From BJGV01 sp964196335 (GTDB lineage Bacteria; Pseudomonadota; Gammaproteobacteria; Burkholderiales; Nitrosomonadaceae), in the NCBI GenBank assembly GCA_965238155.1, contig OZ250175.1:930001-994000 (forward strand): DNA of 64,000 bases. The letters run 5' to 3'. The position numbers and the translations under genes are program-made. Position 1 is the stretch's first letter, and every line of letters begins with the position of its first letter. Shown piece after piece: positions 44,056 through 53,891 of the stretch. The notes below the pieces were generated by a model that made no database searches, was not told where the DNA came from, and saw only the letters and a list, made by a program, of their open reading frames with translations.

Positions 44056-44652
44056 TTGAAAATACAACATCTCAATCAAAAGCTTATCTTGGGGTCGAGC
44101 TCCTCATATCGTTACGAGTTACTTTTACGCTTGCAACTTCCTTTTGAAGTTTCTAGTCCTGATATAGATGAATCAGCTTTAACCGGCGAGATGCCCGAAG
44201 CTACTGCTAGTCGTTTGGCTGAGGAAAAGGCACGTGCGGTTGCTACCATTTATCCAAATGCACTTATCATAGGAGCAGATCAAGTGGCGGCTCTGGATGG
44301 TGTCCAGCTTGGAAAGCCACTAAACTATGAAAATGCAACTAAGCAGTTATATTCTATGCGTGGAAAAGAAGTGATTTTTCATACAGCACTGAGCCTCTTC
44401 AACAGTTGCAGTGGCAGGATACAATCTAAGCTAATCTCTTCTCTGGTCAAATTTCGTGAATTAAGTGACCGACAGGTCTCCAATTATCTGGCTAAAGAAC
44501 AGCCATATCACTGTACGGGTAGTGCAAAGTATGAAGGGCTGGGCATTGCGCTAATAGAACGAATGGAAAGTGATGATCCCAATGCCCTTATAGGGTTACC
44601 GTTGATAGCACTGGTAGAGATGTTAGTGCATGAGGGTGTTGAGGTGGTATGA
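44056..44652 (+). CDS. yceF: Maf/YceF-type nucleoside triphosphate pyrophosphatase
   Basis: Hydrolyses modified nucleotides such as m7GTP. 198 residues with LILGSSSSYRYELLLRLQLPFEV near the N-terminus in short form (Maf loop), AEEKARAVA and ADQVAALDG. The variant residues and neighbourhood with yceD-rpmF match YceF rather than the MafA/YhdE type. Start appears to be a TTG at 44056 with no clear ribosome binding site. Confidence 0.9.
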   Translation: MKIQHLNQKLILGSSSSYRYELLLRLQLPFEVSSPDIDESALTGEMPEATASRLAEEKARAVATIYPNALIIGADQVAALDGVQLGKPLNYENATKQLYSMRGKEVIFHTALSLFNSCSGRIQSKLISSLVKFRELSDRQVSNYLAKEQPYHCTGSAKYEGLGIALIERMESDDPNALIGLPLIALVEMLVHEGVEVV

Positions 44653-44694
44653 ATTTGTGGCGCCTCTAAATAAAACTCTAGTTGACTTGATCTG

Positions 44695-45645
44695 CTATCG
44701 TAATTTCCATCCGTTTCCGGCATTGATTAAAGCGTTTGTAGATGCAGACCCTAAGCGTCTGGCAAAGCGTTCAGCAAAACTTTCTTTTGTGGTGAAATCT
44801 ACGATAGATTCAGCCTTAATAATTTCTCGTGCAACATAATCTGCGCTTCCCAGCGCATCTGCAAGTCCAAGTTCTATACTTTTTTGACCAGTCCAGACGA
44901 TACCACTGAAAATCTCAGATTTATCTTTCAAACGCTTGCCTCTACCTTTTTGCACCACTTGAATAAATTGCTGATGTATATCGTTTAACATTTCTTGGGC
45001 ATATTCTTGTTGTTGTGGATCAGACGGTGAGAAGGCATCAAGAAAGCCCTTGTTTTCACCAGCTGTGAGTAATCGTCGTTCGATACCAAGTTTTTCCATT
45101 GTTCCGGTGAACCCAAATCCATTCATTAGCACGCCGATAGAGCCGACTATACTTGCCTTATCCACAAAAATTTTATCTGCAGCTACAGCAACATAGTAGC
45201 CACCTGAGGCACAGATATCCTCAATTACAGCATAAAGCGGTATATCTGGATACTCGGCACGTAGTCGTTGAATTTCATCATTAATATACCCTGCTTGTAC
45301 AGGGCTTCCGCCCGGACTATTGATGCGCAAAATTACTCCCTGCGTATTTTTGTCCTTGAACGCATTCTTTAACCCTTCGTTTACATTGTCTGCACTACTA
45401 ATACTATTAGCAGAAATCTCTCCACGAAGTTCGACAATTGCAGTATGTTTGTCCGACATAGCAACGCCATTGTCACGAAACCAGCCTAATCCAATAAATA
45501 AAAGAATAAATAAATATAGGAAAGTTAGAGACTTGAAAAATATTCCCCAGCGGCGTGCCCTTCGTTGCTCATTAACAGAGGAAAATGCTAATTTTTCTAG
45601 TGTTTGTTTTTCCCAACCTTCCTTACGATCTTCTGAATCAAACAT
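44695..45645 (-). CDS. sppA: signal peptide peptidase SppA, short (S49) form
   Basis: Inner-membrane serine protease that degrades cleaved signal peptides. 316 residues, the single-domain form. One membrane helix near residues 36-56; catalytic Ser in DICASGGYYVAVAADKI and Lys downstream of IVGSIGVLMNG region (GIERRLLTAGENKG). Convergent with yceF; 73 bases before the gph-like gene end. Confidence 0.93.
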   Translation of the reverse strand: MFDSEDRKEGWEKQTLEKLAFSSVNEQRRARRWGIFFKSLTFLYLFILLFIGLGWFRDNGVAMSDKHTAIVELRGEISANSISSADNVNEGLKNAFKDKNTQGVILRINSPGGSPVQAGYINDEIQRLRAEYPDIPLYAVIEDICASGGYYVAVAADKIFVDKASIVGSIGVLMNGFGFTGTMEKLGIERRLLTAGENKGFLDAFSPSDPQQQEYAQEMLNDIHQQFIQVVQKGRGKRLKDKSEIFSGIVWTGQKSIELGLADALGSADYVAREIIKAESIVDFTTKESFAERFARRLGSASTNALINAGNGWKLR

Positions 45646-45718
45646 GATTTATGAAATCCTTTAAACAATATTATTGTTGTATGTTTTGCTTTTTCATCAC
45701 TGTAGGTTTTTCTCTTAA

Positions 45719-46375
45719 TTAGATATTTGTATTTAACCAGAGGTGTAATTTCGTAACACTTTCAACACAGGTAAGTGGTGCCAAAGTTTCAAGGTTTTCC
45801 TTCGGATGCGCGCCATATGTTACACCAACTCCAGAGACGCAGGCGTTTATTGCCATTTGTAGGTCGTGAGTTGTGTCGCCTATCATCAAAGTCCGGTTGG
45901 CTTCTACACCAAATTGTGACATCAATTCTAGCAGCATTGCTGGATGAGGTTTTGAAAAAGTTTCATCAGCACAGCGGCTAGCATGAAAAAAGCTGCCTAG
46001 CCCACTCGATTTGAGAGCACGATTAAGTCCGGCGCGACTTTTACCTGTTGCAACTGCCAGTAGAAAATTTTCTGTATGCAAAGCTCTAATAATTTCGGAT
46101 GCTCCCTTATAAAGTGATATTTTCTTGTCTTGTGCAAGATAGTGATGTCGGTAACGTTCTGATAACAAAATAAGATTTTGTGAAGTAAGACTTGGAAATA
46201 GGTGTTCTATAGCTTCATTTAATCCCAAGCCGATAACATAGCGTGCTTCTTCATTTGATGGTTCGGTCACACCCAAATCACGTGCAGCGCCCTGTATCGA
46301 GAAAACTATAGCATTTGCGGAATCCGCCAATGTTCCGTCCCAATCAAATACAATTAAATCAAATTTTTTTCGCAT
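45719..46375 (-). CDS. gph: HAD-superfamily phosphatase (phosphoglycolate phosphatase-like)
   Basis: 218 residues with HAD motif I FDWDGTLADSA, motif II AVATGK, the Lys (FSKPHP) and motif IV MIGDTTHDLQMA. Similar genes between rluC and sppA in betaproteobacteria are annotated as phosphoglycolate phosphatases; the true substrate is not certain, so the symbol is provisional. Confidence 0.85.
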   Translation of the reverse strand: MRKKFDLIVFDWDGTLADSANAIVFSIQGAARDLGVTEPSNEEARYVIGLGLNEAIEHLFPSLTSQNLILLSERYRHHYLAQDKKISLYKGASEIIRALHTENFLLAVATGKSRAGLNRALKSSGLGSFFHASRCADETFSKPHPAMLLELMSQFGVEANRTLMIGDTTHDLQMAINACVSGVGVTYGAHPKENLETLAPLTCVESVTKLHLWLNTNI

Positions 46376-46418
46376 TAAATATATTAAACCAAAACGTTAG
46401 GTTCAAAAATTATCCTGA

Positions 46419-47450
46419 TTAAGATGTCAGGTTCTTTGTATCCAGTTCATTCAAAAATTTCTGTAGATCATTTGCTAATGGTGCTTCTAGACGTAAACTT
46501 TCACCGGTAGCGGGGTGCGTTACTACGATTATGCTTGCATGCAGAAACATACGCTTCAGTTTAAGCCCCTTTCCACTAGATCTATTTAGTTCCTTATTAA
46601 GTTGGTAGTCGCCATATTTATCATCACCTACAATTGGAAACCCCAAATACGCAAGATGTACACGGATTTGATGAGTGCGACCGGTTTTTAGTTCTGCTTC
46701 CAATAAACTGAAATTCTGCCAGGTCTTTTTTAATGTAAACACTGTATGGGCTGTCATGTCTCGCGAATTCTTTTTTTTATCTATAGCTACTGCTACACGT
46801 CTTTCTCCCGAGGCTGTAATATATTTATTTAATGACAATTTTACATTCTGCCTTTGATTCTGCCATTTTCCTTTTACCAAAACCAGGTAACGTTTCTCCA
46901 TTTCTCTTTCACGGATCTGTTTGTGAAGTTCAACAAGAGCTGCACGCTTCTTAGCAAGCAGAAGTGTTCCGGACGTATCTCTATCGAGACGATGAACCAG
47001 CTCTAGAAATTTCCAGTTTGGATTCTGGGCACGGAGTTGTTCTATGACGCCAAAACTTACATTGCTTCCACCATGTACAGCCATGCCAGCAGGTTTGTTG
47101 ATTACCAGAAGGGACTCATCTTGAAATAAAATATCAAATGAAGCGAATCTTGATTCAGATATTTTATTTGTTGACTTATCATTTCTTTTTATTATCGGCG
47201 GAATACGTACCATGTCACCTTCCTGTAGCCGATAGTTAGCTTTGACGCGTTTGCCGTTGATCCGCACTTGGCCGCTGCGCAGATACCGGTAAATATGATT
47301 TCTGGGAACTCCTTTAAGACGTTTAATCAGGAAATTATCTATGCGTTGGTCATTACTATCCTCATTAATAATTTCTTTGATTACATTGCCTAGAGGAAAT
47401 TCTTTGCCTAAATCCTTAATTTTACCTATACTTCCAAGTTCGGAGTTCAA
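46419..47450 (-). CDS. rluC: 23S rRNA pseudouridine synthase RluC
   Basis: Modifies three uridines of 23S rRNA. An S4 RNA-binding domain (RIDNFLIKRLKGVPRNHIY, RSGQVRINGKRV) precedes the catalytic domain with the Asp in VHRLDRDTSGTLLLAKK. I start at a TTG at 47450, which has AGAGGA 5 bases ahead (343 residues); a TTG at 47474 is the longer option and no ATG precedes the S4 domain. Divergent from rne, the classic rne/rluC pairing. Confidence 0.94.
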   Translation of the reverse strand: MNSELGSIGKIKDLGKEFPLGNVIKEIINEDSNDQRIDNFLIKRLKGVPRNHIYRYLRSGQVRINGKRVKANYRLQEGDMVRIPPIIKRNDKSTNKISESRFASFDILFQDESLLVINKPAGMAVHGGSNVSFGVIEQLRAQNPNWKFLELVHRLDRDTSGTLLLAKKRAALVELHKQIREREMEKRYLVLVKGKWQNQRQNVKLSLNKYITASGERRVAVAIDKKKNSRDMTAHTVFTLKKTWQNFSLLEAELKTGRTHQIRVHLAYLGFPIVGDDKYGDYQLNKELNRSSGKGLKLKRMFLHASIIVVTHPATGESLRLEAPLANDLQKFLNELDTKNLTS

Positions 47451-47846
47451 GTTAGTCCTCTGTCCAGTATACAAAATGACACTGTTGATAGGATTTTAAC
47501 AGAACAAGGCCAAGAGCCGACTCCGAAACATGGTTAATGTTGCTCACCAATAAAAGTAGTGATAGTGAATTAATTGCGCGCTCAAAACAAACGTAGATTT
47601 CAGAGTTAATTATCGTAGCGCCCACAAATGGGTTAGCCTTAGTTGAAATCTGACGGAAACTTAATTTCGAGTTCTGCTTAATTGAAAAGCAGTACTTTTA
47701 GTGACAAGCCGGAGAATAGTAATTTATAACTGCAGTCCGACACTATGACAAAGTCGTCTGAATAAGAGATTCTCATTATATGAGTTGGATGTGATCTGAC
47801 CATATATGGCTTGCTCGCCCGTGATCAGCGCGCGGGAGATATAATA
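47451..47846. promoter_or_regulatory. divergent rluC-rne control region
   Basis: 396 bases without a gene. It includes the probable long rne 5' leader; in enterobacteria this leader mediates autoregulation by RNase E. A short CCCG...CGGG pairing overlaps the rne ribosome binding site (about 47817-47836). No promoter boxes assigned. Confidence 0.4.
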
Positions 47847-50528
47847 ATGAAACGCATGTTATTCAATGCAACACAGCCGGAAGAGCTTCGTGTTGCCATT
47901 GTTGATGGTCAGAAACTAATTGACCTAGACATTGAGTCAGCTGGAAAAGAACAGCACAAAAGTAATATCTATAAAGCAGTTGTTACCCGAATTGAGCCTA
48001 GCCTTGAAGCTGTATTTGTTGATTATGGTGGAGAGCGTCATGGCTTTCTGCCATTCAAGGAAATATCTAAATCTTATTTCAAGGAAAATACCGACTCTAC
48101 ACGCGCACGTATTCAAGATGCGTTAAGTGATGGTCAAGAACTTATAGTTCAAGTAGATAAGGATGAACGGGGCTCTAAGGGGGCGGCACTTACTACTTAC
48201 ATTTCATTAGCCGGACGTCACTTAGTATTGATGCCCAACAACCCACGTGGAGGCGGCGTATCTCGTCGTATTGAGGGCGAGGACCGTGTTGAATTACGTG
48301 AAATAATTTCTCAGTTAGATATCCCCCCAGGCATGAGTATTATTGCCCGGACTGCCGGGATAGGCCGTAGCGAAGAAGAATTACAGTGGGATCTAAATTA
48401 TCTATTGCAACTTTGGCACGCTATAGAAGATGCATCCAAGAATCAAAGCGGTGCATTCCTAATATATCAGGAAAGCAGTCTGGTTACACGCGCTATACGT
48501 GACTACTTTCACCAAGAAATTGGTGAAATCCTGATTGATACCGAAAGCATTCATGAACAAGCCTATCAGTTTATGAGCCATGTGATGCCTGATAATGTAA
48601 GTCGTATCAAACTTTATAGTGATGACGTACCGTTATTTTCTCGTTTCCAGATCGAGCACCAAATTGAGACAGCTTATTCGCGACAAGTAACACTGCCTTC
48701 AGGCGGTGCAATAGTTATTGATCATACTGAGGCATTGGTATCAGTTGATGTGAACTCAGCACGGGCTACGCGTGGGTCAGATATTGAACAAACGGCTTTA
48801 AACACCAATGTAGAGGCTGCAGAAGAAATTGCGCGTCAATTACGGCTACGTGATCTAGGTGGCCTTGTAGTTATTGACTTTATCGATATGGAAATTACAC
48901 GTAATCAACGTGAAGTGGAAAATTGTTTATTAAATGCACTACGTTATGACCGTGCAAGAGTACAAGTTGGAAAAATTTCTCGATTTGGACTGTTAGAGTT
49001 ATCACGTCAGCGTTTACGTCCTTCACTGGGTGAGAGTAATTACATTTCTTGTCCGCGTTGTCATGGAACCGGTCATATCCGTGATACTGATTCCTCCGCA
49101 CTCCATATTCTCAGGATCATTCAGGAAGAGGCAATGAAAGATGGCACAGCTGCACTTCATGTCCAGGTGCCGGTGGATGTTGCTACATATTTGTTAAATG
49201 AAAAACGTGCAGAGATACATGCTATCGAGGCACGATTAAAAGTAAATGTAATTTTGATTCCAAACGTTCACCTGGAAACTCCTAATTACAATATAGATCG
49301 CCTGCGTCATGATCATATCAAGTCAAATGAGATACAGACTAGTTATCAGATGGTGGATAAGCCTGCAGAAGAAGTGAACTTACCATCATCAGTAGCACAA
49401 GAAGCGAAGCCAGTTAGACAGCAAGCTGCAGTGAGGGGTATTACCCCAACGCAGCCAGCACCCGTACGTAGTAAGAAAATACAGTCAGAACTGGAGCAAA
49501 CTTCTTTCTTAGACAAATTTTTTAGTTGGTTCAAGCCGGCAAATAAAGAAGAAAAGATAGTAGAAGAACCAAAACAGACCAGGCAAAAACCAAAGCGACA
49601 AGATCGTGGAGGGCGTCGAAGTCGTGAAGGACGAGAACATAGTTCTAGAAAAACAGGAAACGGACAGCAAAAGCATGGTTCTAACGGCGTATCCACAAAT
49701 GGTACTGAAGGTACTCTAACTCAGGGTCGGGAGGTGGCAGGTCAATATTCTTTACGAACTGACCAAAAAAACCAGGCGGAGAGATCTTCCAATAAAAAAC
49801 AGCCACGTTCATCACGTGATGAGAGAGTTAGAGCTGAATCTAAGTCTTTGGTTGAAGAAGAAAAAACACCGGTTGAAAATAAGACAGTACAGGGAGAAGA
49901 TGGCGGGCGTCCACGTCGTCGCCGTGGTGGAAAGCAGCGCGAGAGAAAAGAACATGCTCCCGAAAGAGACGGACAGATAAGGAAAGCTGTAGGTACATCT
50001 GGAAAGGAAGCGAAGAAGGATGACTCAGATACTTTACCAAAACAAACTTCTGATGAAACATCCATAGATTCTCCGGCACCTCAAAAGGTGGCCAAGAAAT
50101 CTGAAGGAGTTAGGCATACTCCTCCAATTAATACAACTATTGATAAAGATGAGTTTATTCCAGAGAAAGAATCAAATGTGTCTCATGTTCTGTCAGATTC
50201 GGAGAAATCATTAGTTTCAGAAAAAACTGTTAAAGAGCCGATAATTTCTCATGCTATGTCTGTTCCAGCATCAAAGGTAGAAGAACCAAAAGTATCTTCT
50301 GAAAATGAGCCTAAAAAAGTTAGTCAGGTTGTACCGTTAAGTGATAGCAAACCAGAGGACTTGACTACAAATAAACTAGTTATGATCGAGACAATACAAG
50401 AAAAAATAACAACTTTAGACAATGCTACAACTGAGGACTCAGCATTACCAAAGCAAAGGAGGGTAAGGTCTGACAAACCACCTGCAGAGGTGAATGGGCC
50501 GTTAGTACAGATTGAGACACACAAATAA
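47847..50528 (+). CDS. rne: ribonuclease E
   Basis: Main mRNA-decay and rRNA/tRNA-processing endonuclease. ATG at 47847 with GGGAG upstream gives 893 residues. N-terminal half is catalytic: S1 domain (YKAVVTRIEPSLEAVFVDYG), DNase I-like metal site (VSVDVNSARATRGS, GGLVVIDFIDM) and the Zn-link CPRCHGTGH. The C-terminal half (after about 490) is disordered: a hydrophobic amphipathic segment (SFLDKFFSWFKP), then Arg-rich patches (RQDRGGRRSREGRE, RPRRRRGGKQRERK) and a Ser/Glu/Lys tail, as expected of a degradosome scaffold. Confidence 0.97.
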   Translation: MKRMLFNATQPEELRVAIVDGQKLIDLDIESAGKEQHKSNIYKAVVTRIEPSLEAVFVDYGGERHGFLPFKEISKSYFKENTDSTRARIQDALSDGQELIVQVDKDERGSKGAALTTYISLAGRHLVLMPNNPRGGGVSRRIEGEDRVELREIISQLDIPPGMSIIARTAGIGRSEEELQWDLNYLLQLWHAIEDASKNQSGAFLIYQESSLVTRAIRDYFHQEIGEILIDTESIHEQAYQFMSHVMPDNVSRIKLYSDDVPLFSRFQIEHQIETAYSRQVTLPSGGAIVIDHTEALVSVDVNSARATRGSDIEQTALNTNVEAAEEIARQLRLRDLGGLVVIDFIDMEITRNQREVENCLLNALRYDRARVQVGKISRFGLLELSRQRLRPSLGESNYISCPRCHGTGHIRDTDSSALHILRIIQEEAMKDGTAALHVQVPVDVATYLLNEKRAEIHAIEARLKVNVILIPNVHLETPNYNIDRLRHDHIKSNEIQTSYQMVDKPAEEVNLPSSVAQEAKPVRQQAAVRGITPTQPAPVRSKKIQSELEQTSFLDKFFSWFKPANKEEKIVEEPKQTRQKPKRQDRGGRRSREGREHSSRKTGNGQQKHGSNGVSTNGTEGTLTQGREVAGQYSLRTDQKNQAERSSNKKQPRSSRDERVRAESKSLVEEEKTPVENKTVQGEDGGRPRRRRGGKQRERKEHAPERDGQIRKAVGTSGKEAKKDDSDTLPKQTSDETSIDSPAPQKVAKKSEGVRHTPPINTTIDKDEFIPEKESNVSHVLSDSEKSLVSEKTVKEPIISHAMSVPASKVEEPKVSSENEPKKVSQVVPLSDSKPEDLTTNKLVMIETIQEKITTLDNATTEDSALPKQRRVRSDKPPAEVNGPLVQIETHK

Positions 50529-50550
50529 AGTAATGCTCAGAGCTAACTAA

Positions 50551-50587
50551 ATATAAAGCAGGAATAAATCCCTGCTTTATATTTTGA
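50551..50587 (+). terminator. terminator after rne
   Basis: 12-bp perfect arms ATATAAAGCAGG / CCTGCTTTATAT around an 8-base loop, followed by TTT, 22 bases after the rne stop and between convergent genes; it may act in both directions. Confidence 0.75.
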
Positions 50588-50610
50588 TGTAACTAATAGT
50601 TTTCAAGTTG

Positions 50611-51099
50611 TCATATGCATATTTTATTAGTTTCTTTACTTATTTTATAAAGTAATCCCTCACCCGCATCTTCGATCATTTTCAGTACTTTTTCAAACCC
50701 ATGGTGCCCGCCAAAATATGGATCAGGTACTTCTTCATATTCAGAAAAATTTTTACTATATTGCATTAGCATTCCTAGTTTATAGTTATTCTGTGGTGGG
50801 CAGATCTTATTAAGTATAGCGAAATTATGTTTATCCATTGCTAGAATATAGTCGAAAATATCGAAGTCTCCGGTATTGAACTGGCGAGCAAGTAATCCTT
50901 TCATATCATAGCCATGTTGTTTCGCTATCTTTTGTGCCCGCCCGTCTGGCGGTTCGCCAATATGATAATCATGTGTACCGGCAGAATCCACGAGAATTAA
51001 ATCTTCAGATCCAGAAGTTTTAGCTTGATACCTAAATACGGCCTCAGCTGTAGGCGAGCGACAGATATTACCCATACAGACAAATAATACTTTTACCAT
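50611..51099 (-). CDS. low-molecular-weight protein-tyrosine phosphatase
   Basis: 162 residues with the active-site loop CMGNICRSPTAEA at the N-terminus and the general-acid Asp in VPDPYFGGHHGF. LMW-PTPs often regulate capsule/EPS tyrosine kinases, but no kinase or EPS cluster is seen nearby, so the role is unknown. Confidence 0.93.
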   Translation of the reverse strand: MVKVLFVCMGNICRSPTAEAVFRYQAKTSGSEDLILVDSAGTHDYHIGEPPDGRAQKIAKQHGYDMKGLLARQFNTGDFDIFDYILAMDKHNFAILNKICPPQNNYKLGMLMQYSKNFSEYEEVPDPYFGGHHGFEKVLKMIEDAGEGLLYKISKETNKICI

Positions 51100-51272
51100 C
51101 TAATTACATCCTTTGTTATCAATAGCTGAGCTCTAGTTACAATTATATAAATACAAAATTATTAGATTCTAGTATGACTCATACCTCTTGTATTTACGCA
51201 TGTGTTTCATTTAGTATGGCCGATTTTTAAAATTCGGAGGTTTTTACAAATTCGTTATTGAAGCTTTTTAAA

Positions 51273-51995
51273 CTATAAGCTCCACATTTTTCTAACTTTG
51301 TTTTTTTCCTTTTTTATAGTTGTGCCCACTAGTCGTTCCCAAAGGTTTAGACCTGAATATATTTCAACTGTTTTTGCTGGCACAAGAAAATCTTTAAGAG
51401 GCTTGCGGGAAGGTTTGTGGGGGATAACAAAAGACCACATATGCAAGCTACCTTTATTATTCTCAGTAAGTATAGATTTAAAAAATGCATGAGGTATAGG
51501 CAGAGTAACATTGTTGTTGTCTTTTGATCCTATTACTTCAATTTTTTTATCAAAATCAAAAATAGGCCCACTTATTACATAGGTTTCAAAAATATTTTCT
51601 TTTTCATTTAATTTTCTAACTGCAGCTTCTAAATATTTCCAGATTCTTCGGTTAAAACTAGGATGTTGCGGTGCCATATTTGATAATAGAAATGTTTCGC
51701 TATTTTGAATTTCAATTTCACGTTGATTAGCGCTGGCAACCAGATGCCCTCGATCAAACCCTGAACCTGCATAGTCTACAAGATCTGCTCTAAAGGTTTG
51801 TGGGATTCTAAAATCAGGCCGAAAATTATCTGCTCTATCTAAATCTTCCAAATCAGGATCAATAATTTCTAATGCCCATTTGGCTTGCCTGAAATGATAG
51901 GAATAACCTAAAACATAATGTCTATTGAAGAGAGTTTGATCAGCAGATGGTAACCCATAGCGGGTCTCACGTCGGAGGCTGGGTAATTCAAACAT
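51273..51995 (-). CDS. DNA/RNA non-specific endonuclease (NUC1/EndoG-like), no signal peptide
   Basis: 240 residues. The NUC1 active-site motif FDRGHLVASANQR (DRGH) is at about residues 79-91, followed by the metal-binding Asn region LLSNMAPQHPSFNRRIW. The C-terminus is basic. Secreted bacterial members carry a signal peptide; this one begins MFELPSLRRETRYGLP with none, so it would act in the cytoplasm or be exported by another route. No adjacent immunity gene is obvious. Flanked by A+T-rich gaps of 173 and 182 bases. Confidence 0.85.
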   Translation of the reverse strand: MFELPSLRRETRYGLPSADQTLFNRHYVLGYSYHFRQAKWALEIIDPDLEDLDRADNFRPDFRIPQTFRADLVDYAGSGFDRGHLVASANQREIEIQNSETFLLSNMAPQHPSFNRRIWKYLEAAVRKLNEKENIFETYVISGPIFDFDKKIEVIGSKDNNNVTLPIPHAFFKSILTENNKGSLHMWSFVIPHKPSRKPLKDFLVPAKTVEIYSGLNLWERLVGTTIKKEKNKVRKMWSL

Positions 51996-52177
51996 CTTTC
52001 ATGGCCCCTATTATTAAATGATAGATTCGATGCACTAATTCTTCTACATTTTAGACGATATCACATGATATTATCTTATTATAAAAGTACATCTTTAGTT
52101 GTCTTTTTTATTTCTCTTTGGAGTGTTGCATTTTAGGAAGGGGTTAATCTTTACAGCCTGAATAAATTATCAGAGCA

Positions 52178-53554
52178 TTAGAATGGTAAATTCGCATCCG
52201 GTTTAACTTTTAAGATAACCTTGCGGAAATCATCTTGGATCCGTTTTAATACAATTTCGTTATCAGCTTCAAAGCGTAGTACAATTACTGGAGTAGTATT
52301 GGAGGAGCGTGCCAGGCCAAATCCGTCTTTGTATTCTACCCGCAACCCATCAACTGTTACGACTCGTTCTGAATTATCGAATTGTGCATTTTTCTGTAGT
52401 TGAGTAATTAGCGCATAGTTTTCACCTTCTTTAAGCTTAATTTGAAGTTCTGGTGTATTAACTGAATCAGGAATCGAATTTAAAGTGGCGCTGCAGTCTT
52501 CTTTGTGACTAAGTAATTCTAGTAAACGTGCTCCTGCATAAAGACCATCATCAAATCCATACCATCTTTCTTTGAAAAAAATATGGCCACTCATTTCACC
52601 TGCTAACAGAGCCCCCGTTTCCTTCAGTTTGCCTTTTATAAATGAGTGCCCTGTTTTCCACATTATTGGTTTGCCACCGTGCGACTCGATCCATGGTGCT
52701 AATTTACGTGTACATTTCACATCAAAAATAATTTGTCCGCCAGGGTTTCTTGATAGCACATCGGCAGCGAATAACATTAGCTGTCTGTCCGGATAAATAA
52801 TGTTGCCATTTTTTGTAACAATACCTAAACGATCCCCGTCACCATCAAAGGCAAGCCCTATTTCTGCATCAGTTGTATTGAGTGCATGGATTACATCGCG
52901 TAAATTTTCGGGAACTGATGGGTCAGGATGATGATTTGGAAAAGTTCCGTCCACTTCACAAAATATTTCAGTGACCTCACACCCAAGCCTTCGGTAGAGA
53001 GTTGGTGCGAACGCTCCGGCTACACCATTACCGCAGTCTACGATAATTTTTATCGGACGCTCCAGTGTGATATCACCGGTAATACGTTTTAGATACATTT
53101 CAGCTATATCTTGTTTGCTGTAACTACCTTTGCCACTGACAAGATCATTTTTTTCAATACGAGTGCGTAAGTTTTGTATTGATTCAGCTGCTAATGTTTC
53201 ACCACCCAGTACAATTTTCAGGCCATTATAGTCTGGCGGGTTATGGCTACCAGTAACCATTACACCGGAGTAATTACATAGCTCGTGAGCTGCCAGATAA
53301 AGCATTGGCGTGGCAACCATTCCTACATCTAATACGTTAATTCCACTTTTCTGTAGCCCTTCAGCAAGAGAATGTGAAAGATCTGAACCAGAAAGTCTGC
53401 CGTCACGCCCTATTGCTATTGATGTAAGACCACGAGCTTGTGCCTCAGAGCCAATAGAATGGCCAATAATTCTGATAATGTCAGTAGTTAAGGTTTTGCC
53501 GACAATGCCGCGTATGTCGTAGGCCTTGAAGATTTCATGGGGAAGTTTGTTCAT
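52178..53554 (-). CDS. algC: phosphomannomutase/phosphoglucomutase
   Basis: Interconverts hexose 1- and 6-phosphates for LPS/exopolysaccharide precursors. 458 residues; KAYDIRGIVGKTLT near the N-terminus, phosphoserine loop GVMVTGSHNPPDYNGLK, metal loop FDGDGDRLGI, sugar-binding GEMSGHIFF, and the C-terminal phosphate loop LARSSNTTP. AlgC/ManB type; which sugar is preferred cannot be read from sequence. Confidence 0.93.
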   Translation of the reverse strand: MNKLPHEIFKAYDIRGIVGKTLTTDIIRIIGHSIGSEAQARGLTSIAIGRDGRLSGSDLSHSLAEGLQKSGINVLDVGMVATPMLYLAAHELCNYSGVMVTGSHNPPDYNGLKIVLGGETLAAESIQNLRTRIEKNDLVSGKGSYSKQDIAEMYLKRITGDITLERPIKIIVDCGNGVAGAFAPTLYRRLGCEVTEIFCEVDGTFPNHHPDPSVPENLRDVIHALNTTDAEIGLAFDGDGDRLGIVTKNGNIIYPDRQLMLFAADVLSRNPGGQIIFDVKCTRKLAPWIESHGGKPIMWKTGHSFIKGKLKETGALLAGEMSGHIFFKERWYGFDDGLYAGARLLELLSHKEDCSATLNSIPDSVNTPELQIKLKEGENYALITQLQKNAQFDNSERVVTVDGLRVEYKDGFGLARSSNTTPVIVLRFEADNEIVLKRIQDDFRKVILKVKPDANLPF

Positions 53555-53663
53555 AATAGAATTATGTAATACATTTAAATACAGTGGTGGTCAGATTTAT
53601 TTATGATTTCTTATATTAGAACCACAAATTAATGTATTTTTTACTTAAATACAGATAAGTAGA

Positions 53664-53882
53664 CTATGGATGTTTTGCCGATACTTTGTCTTTGAGAGTA
53701 TAAAGTGTCCCGCAATAGGGACATAAAGCTTCCCCAGTATCTTCTATAGGCAGGAATACTCGGGGATGCGAGTTCCATAGCCGCATTGACGGCGTCGGAC
53801 AGTGTAGAGGTAAATCCTCTATAATGATTTCTATCCGACGTTGTTTGTTATCGATAGTATGATTTTGCATAGTTTTATTCAT
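53664..53882 (-). CDS. zf-CHCC family zinc-finger protein
   Basis: 72 residues with DLPLHCPTP, HPRVFLPI and LCPYCGTLY, the CHCC zinc ligands. A homologue of the small NDUFS6-like zinc proteins often encoded beside ilvE in betaproteobacteria. Ten bases after ilvE, so co-transcribed. Confidence 0.9.
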   Translation of the reverse strand: MNKTMQNHTIDNKQRRIEIIIEDLPLHCPTPSMRLWNSHPRVFLPIEDTGEALCPYCGTLYTLKDKVSAKHP

Positions 53883-53891
53883 TAGGCTTAA

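Noticed and set aside
49742..50065. Minus-strand open frames opposite the rne tail (also 49346-49696)
   Set aside because: Arise from the repetitive Lys/Arg/Glu codons of the RNase E scaffold.
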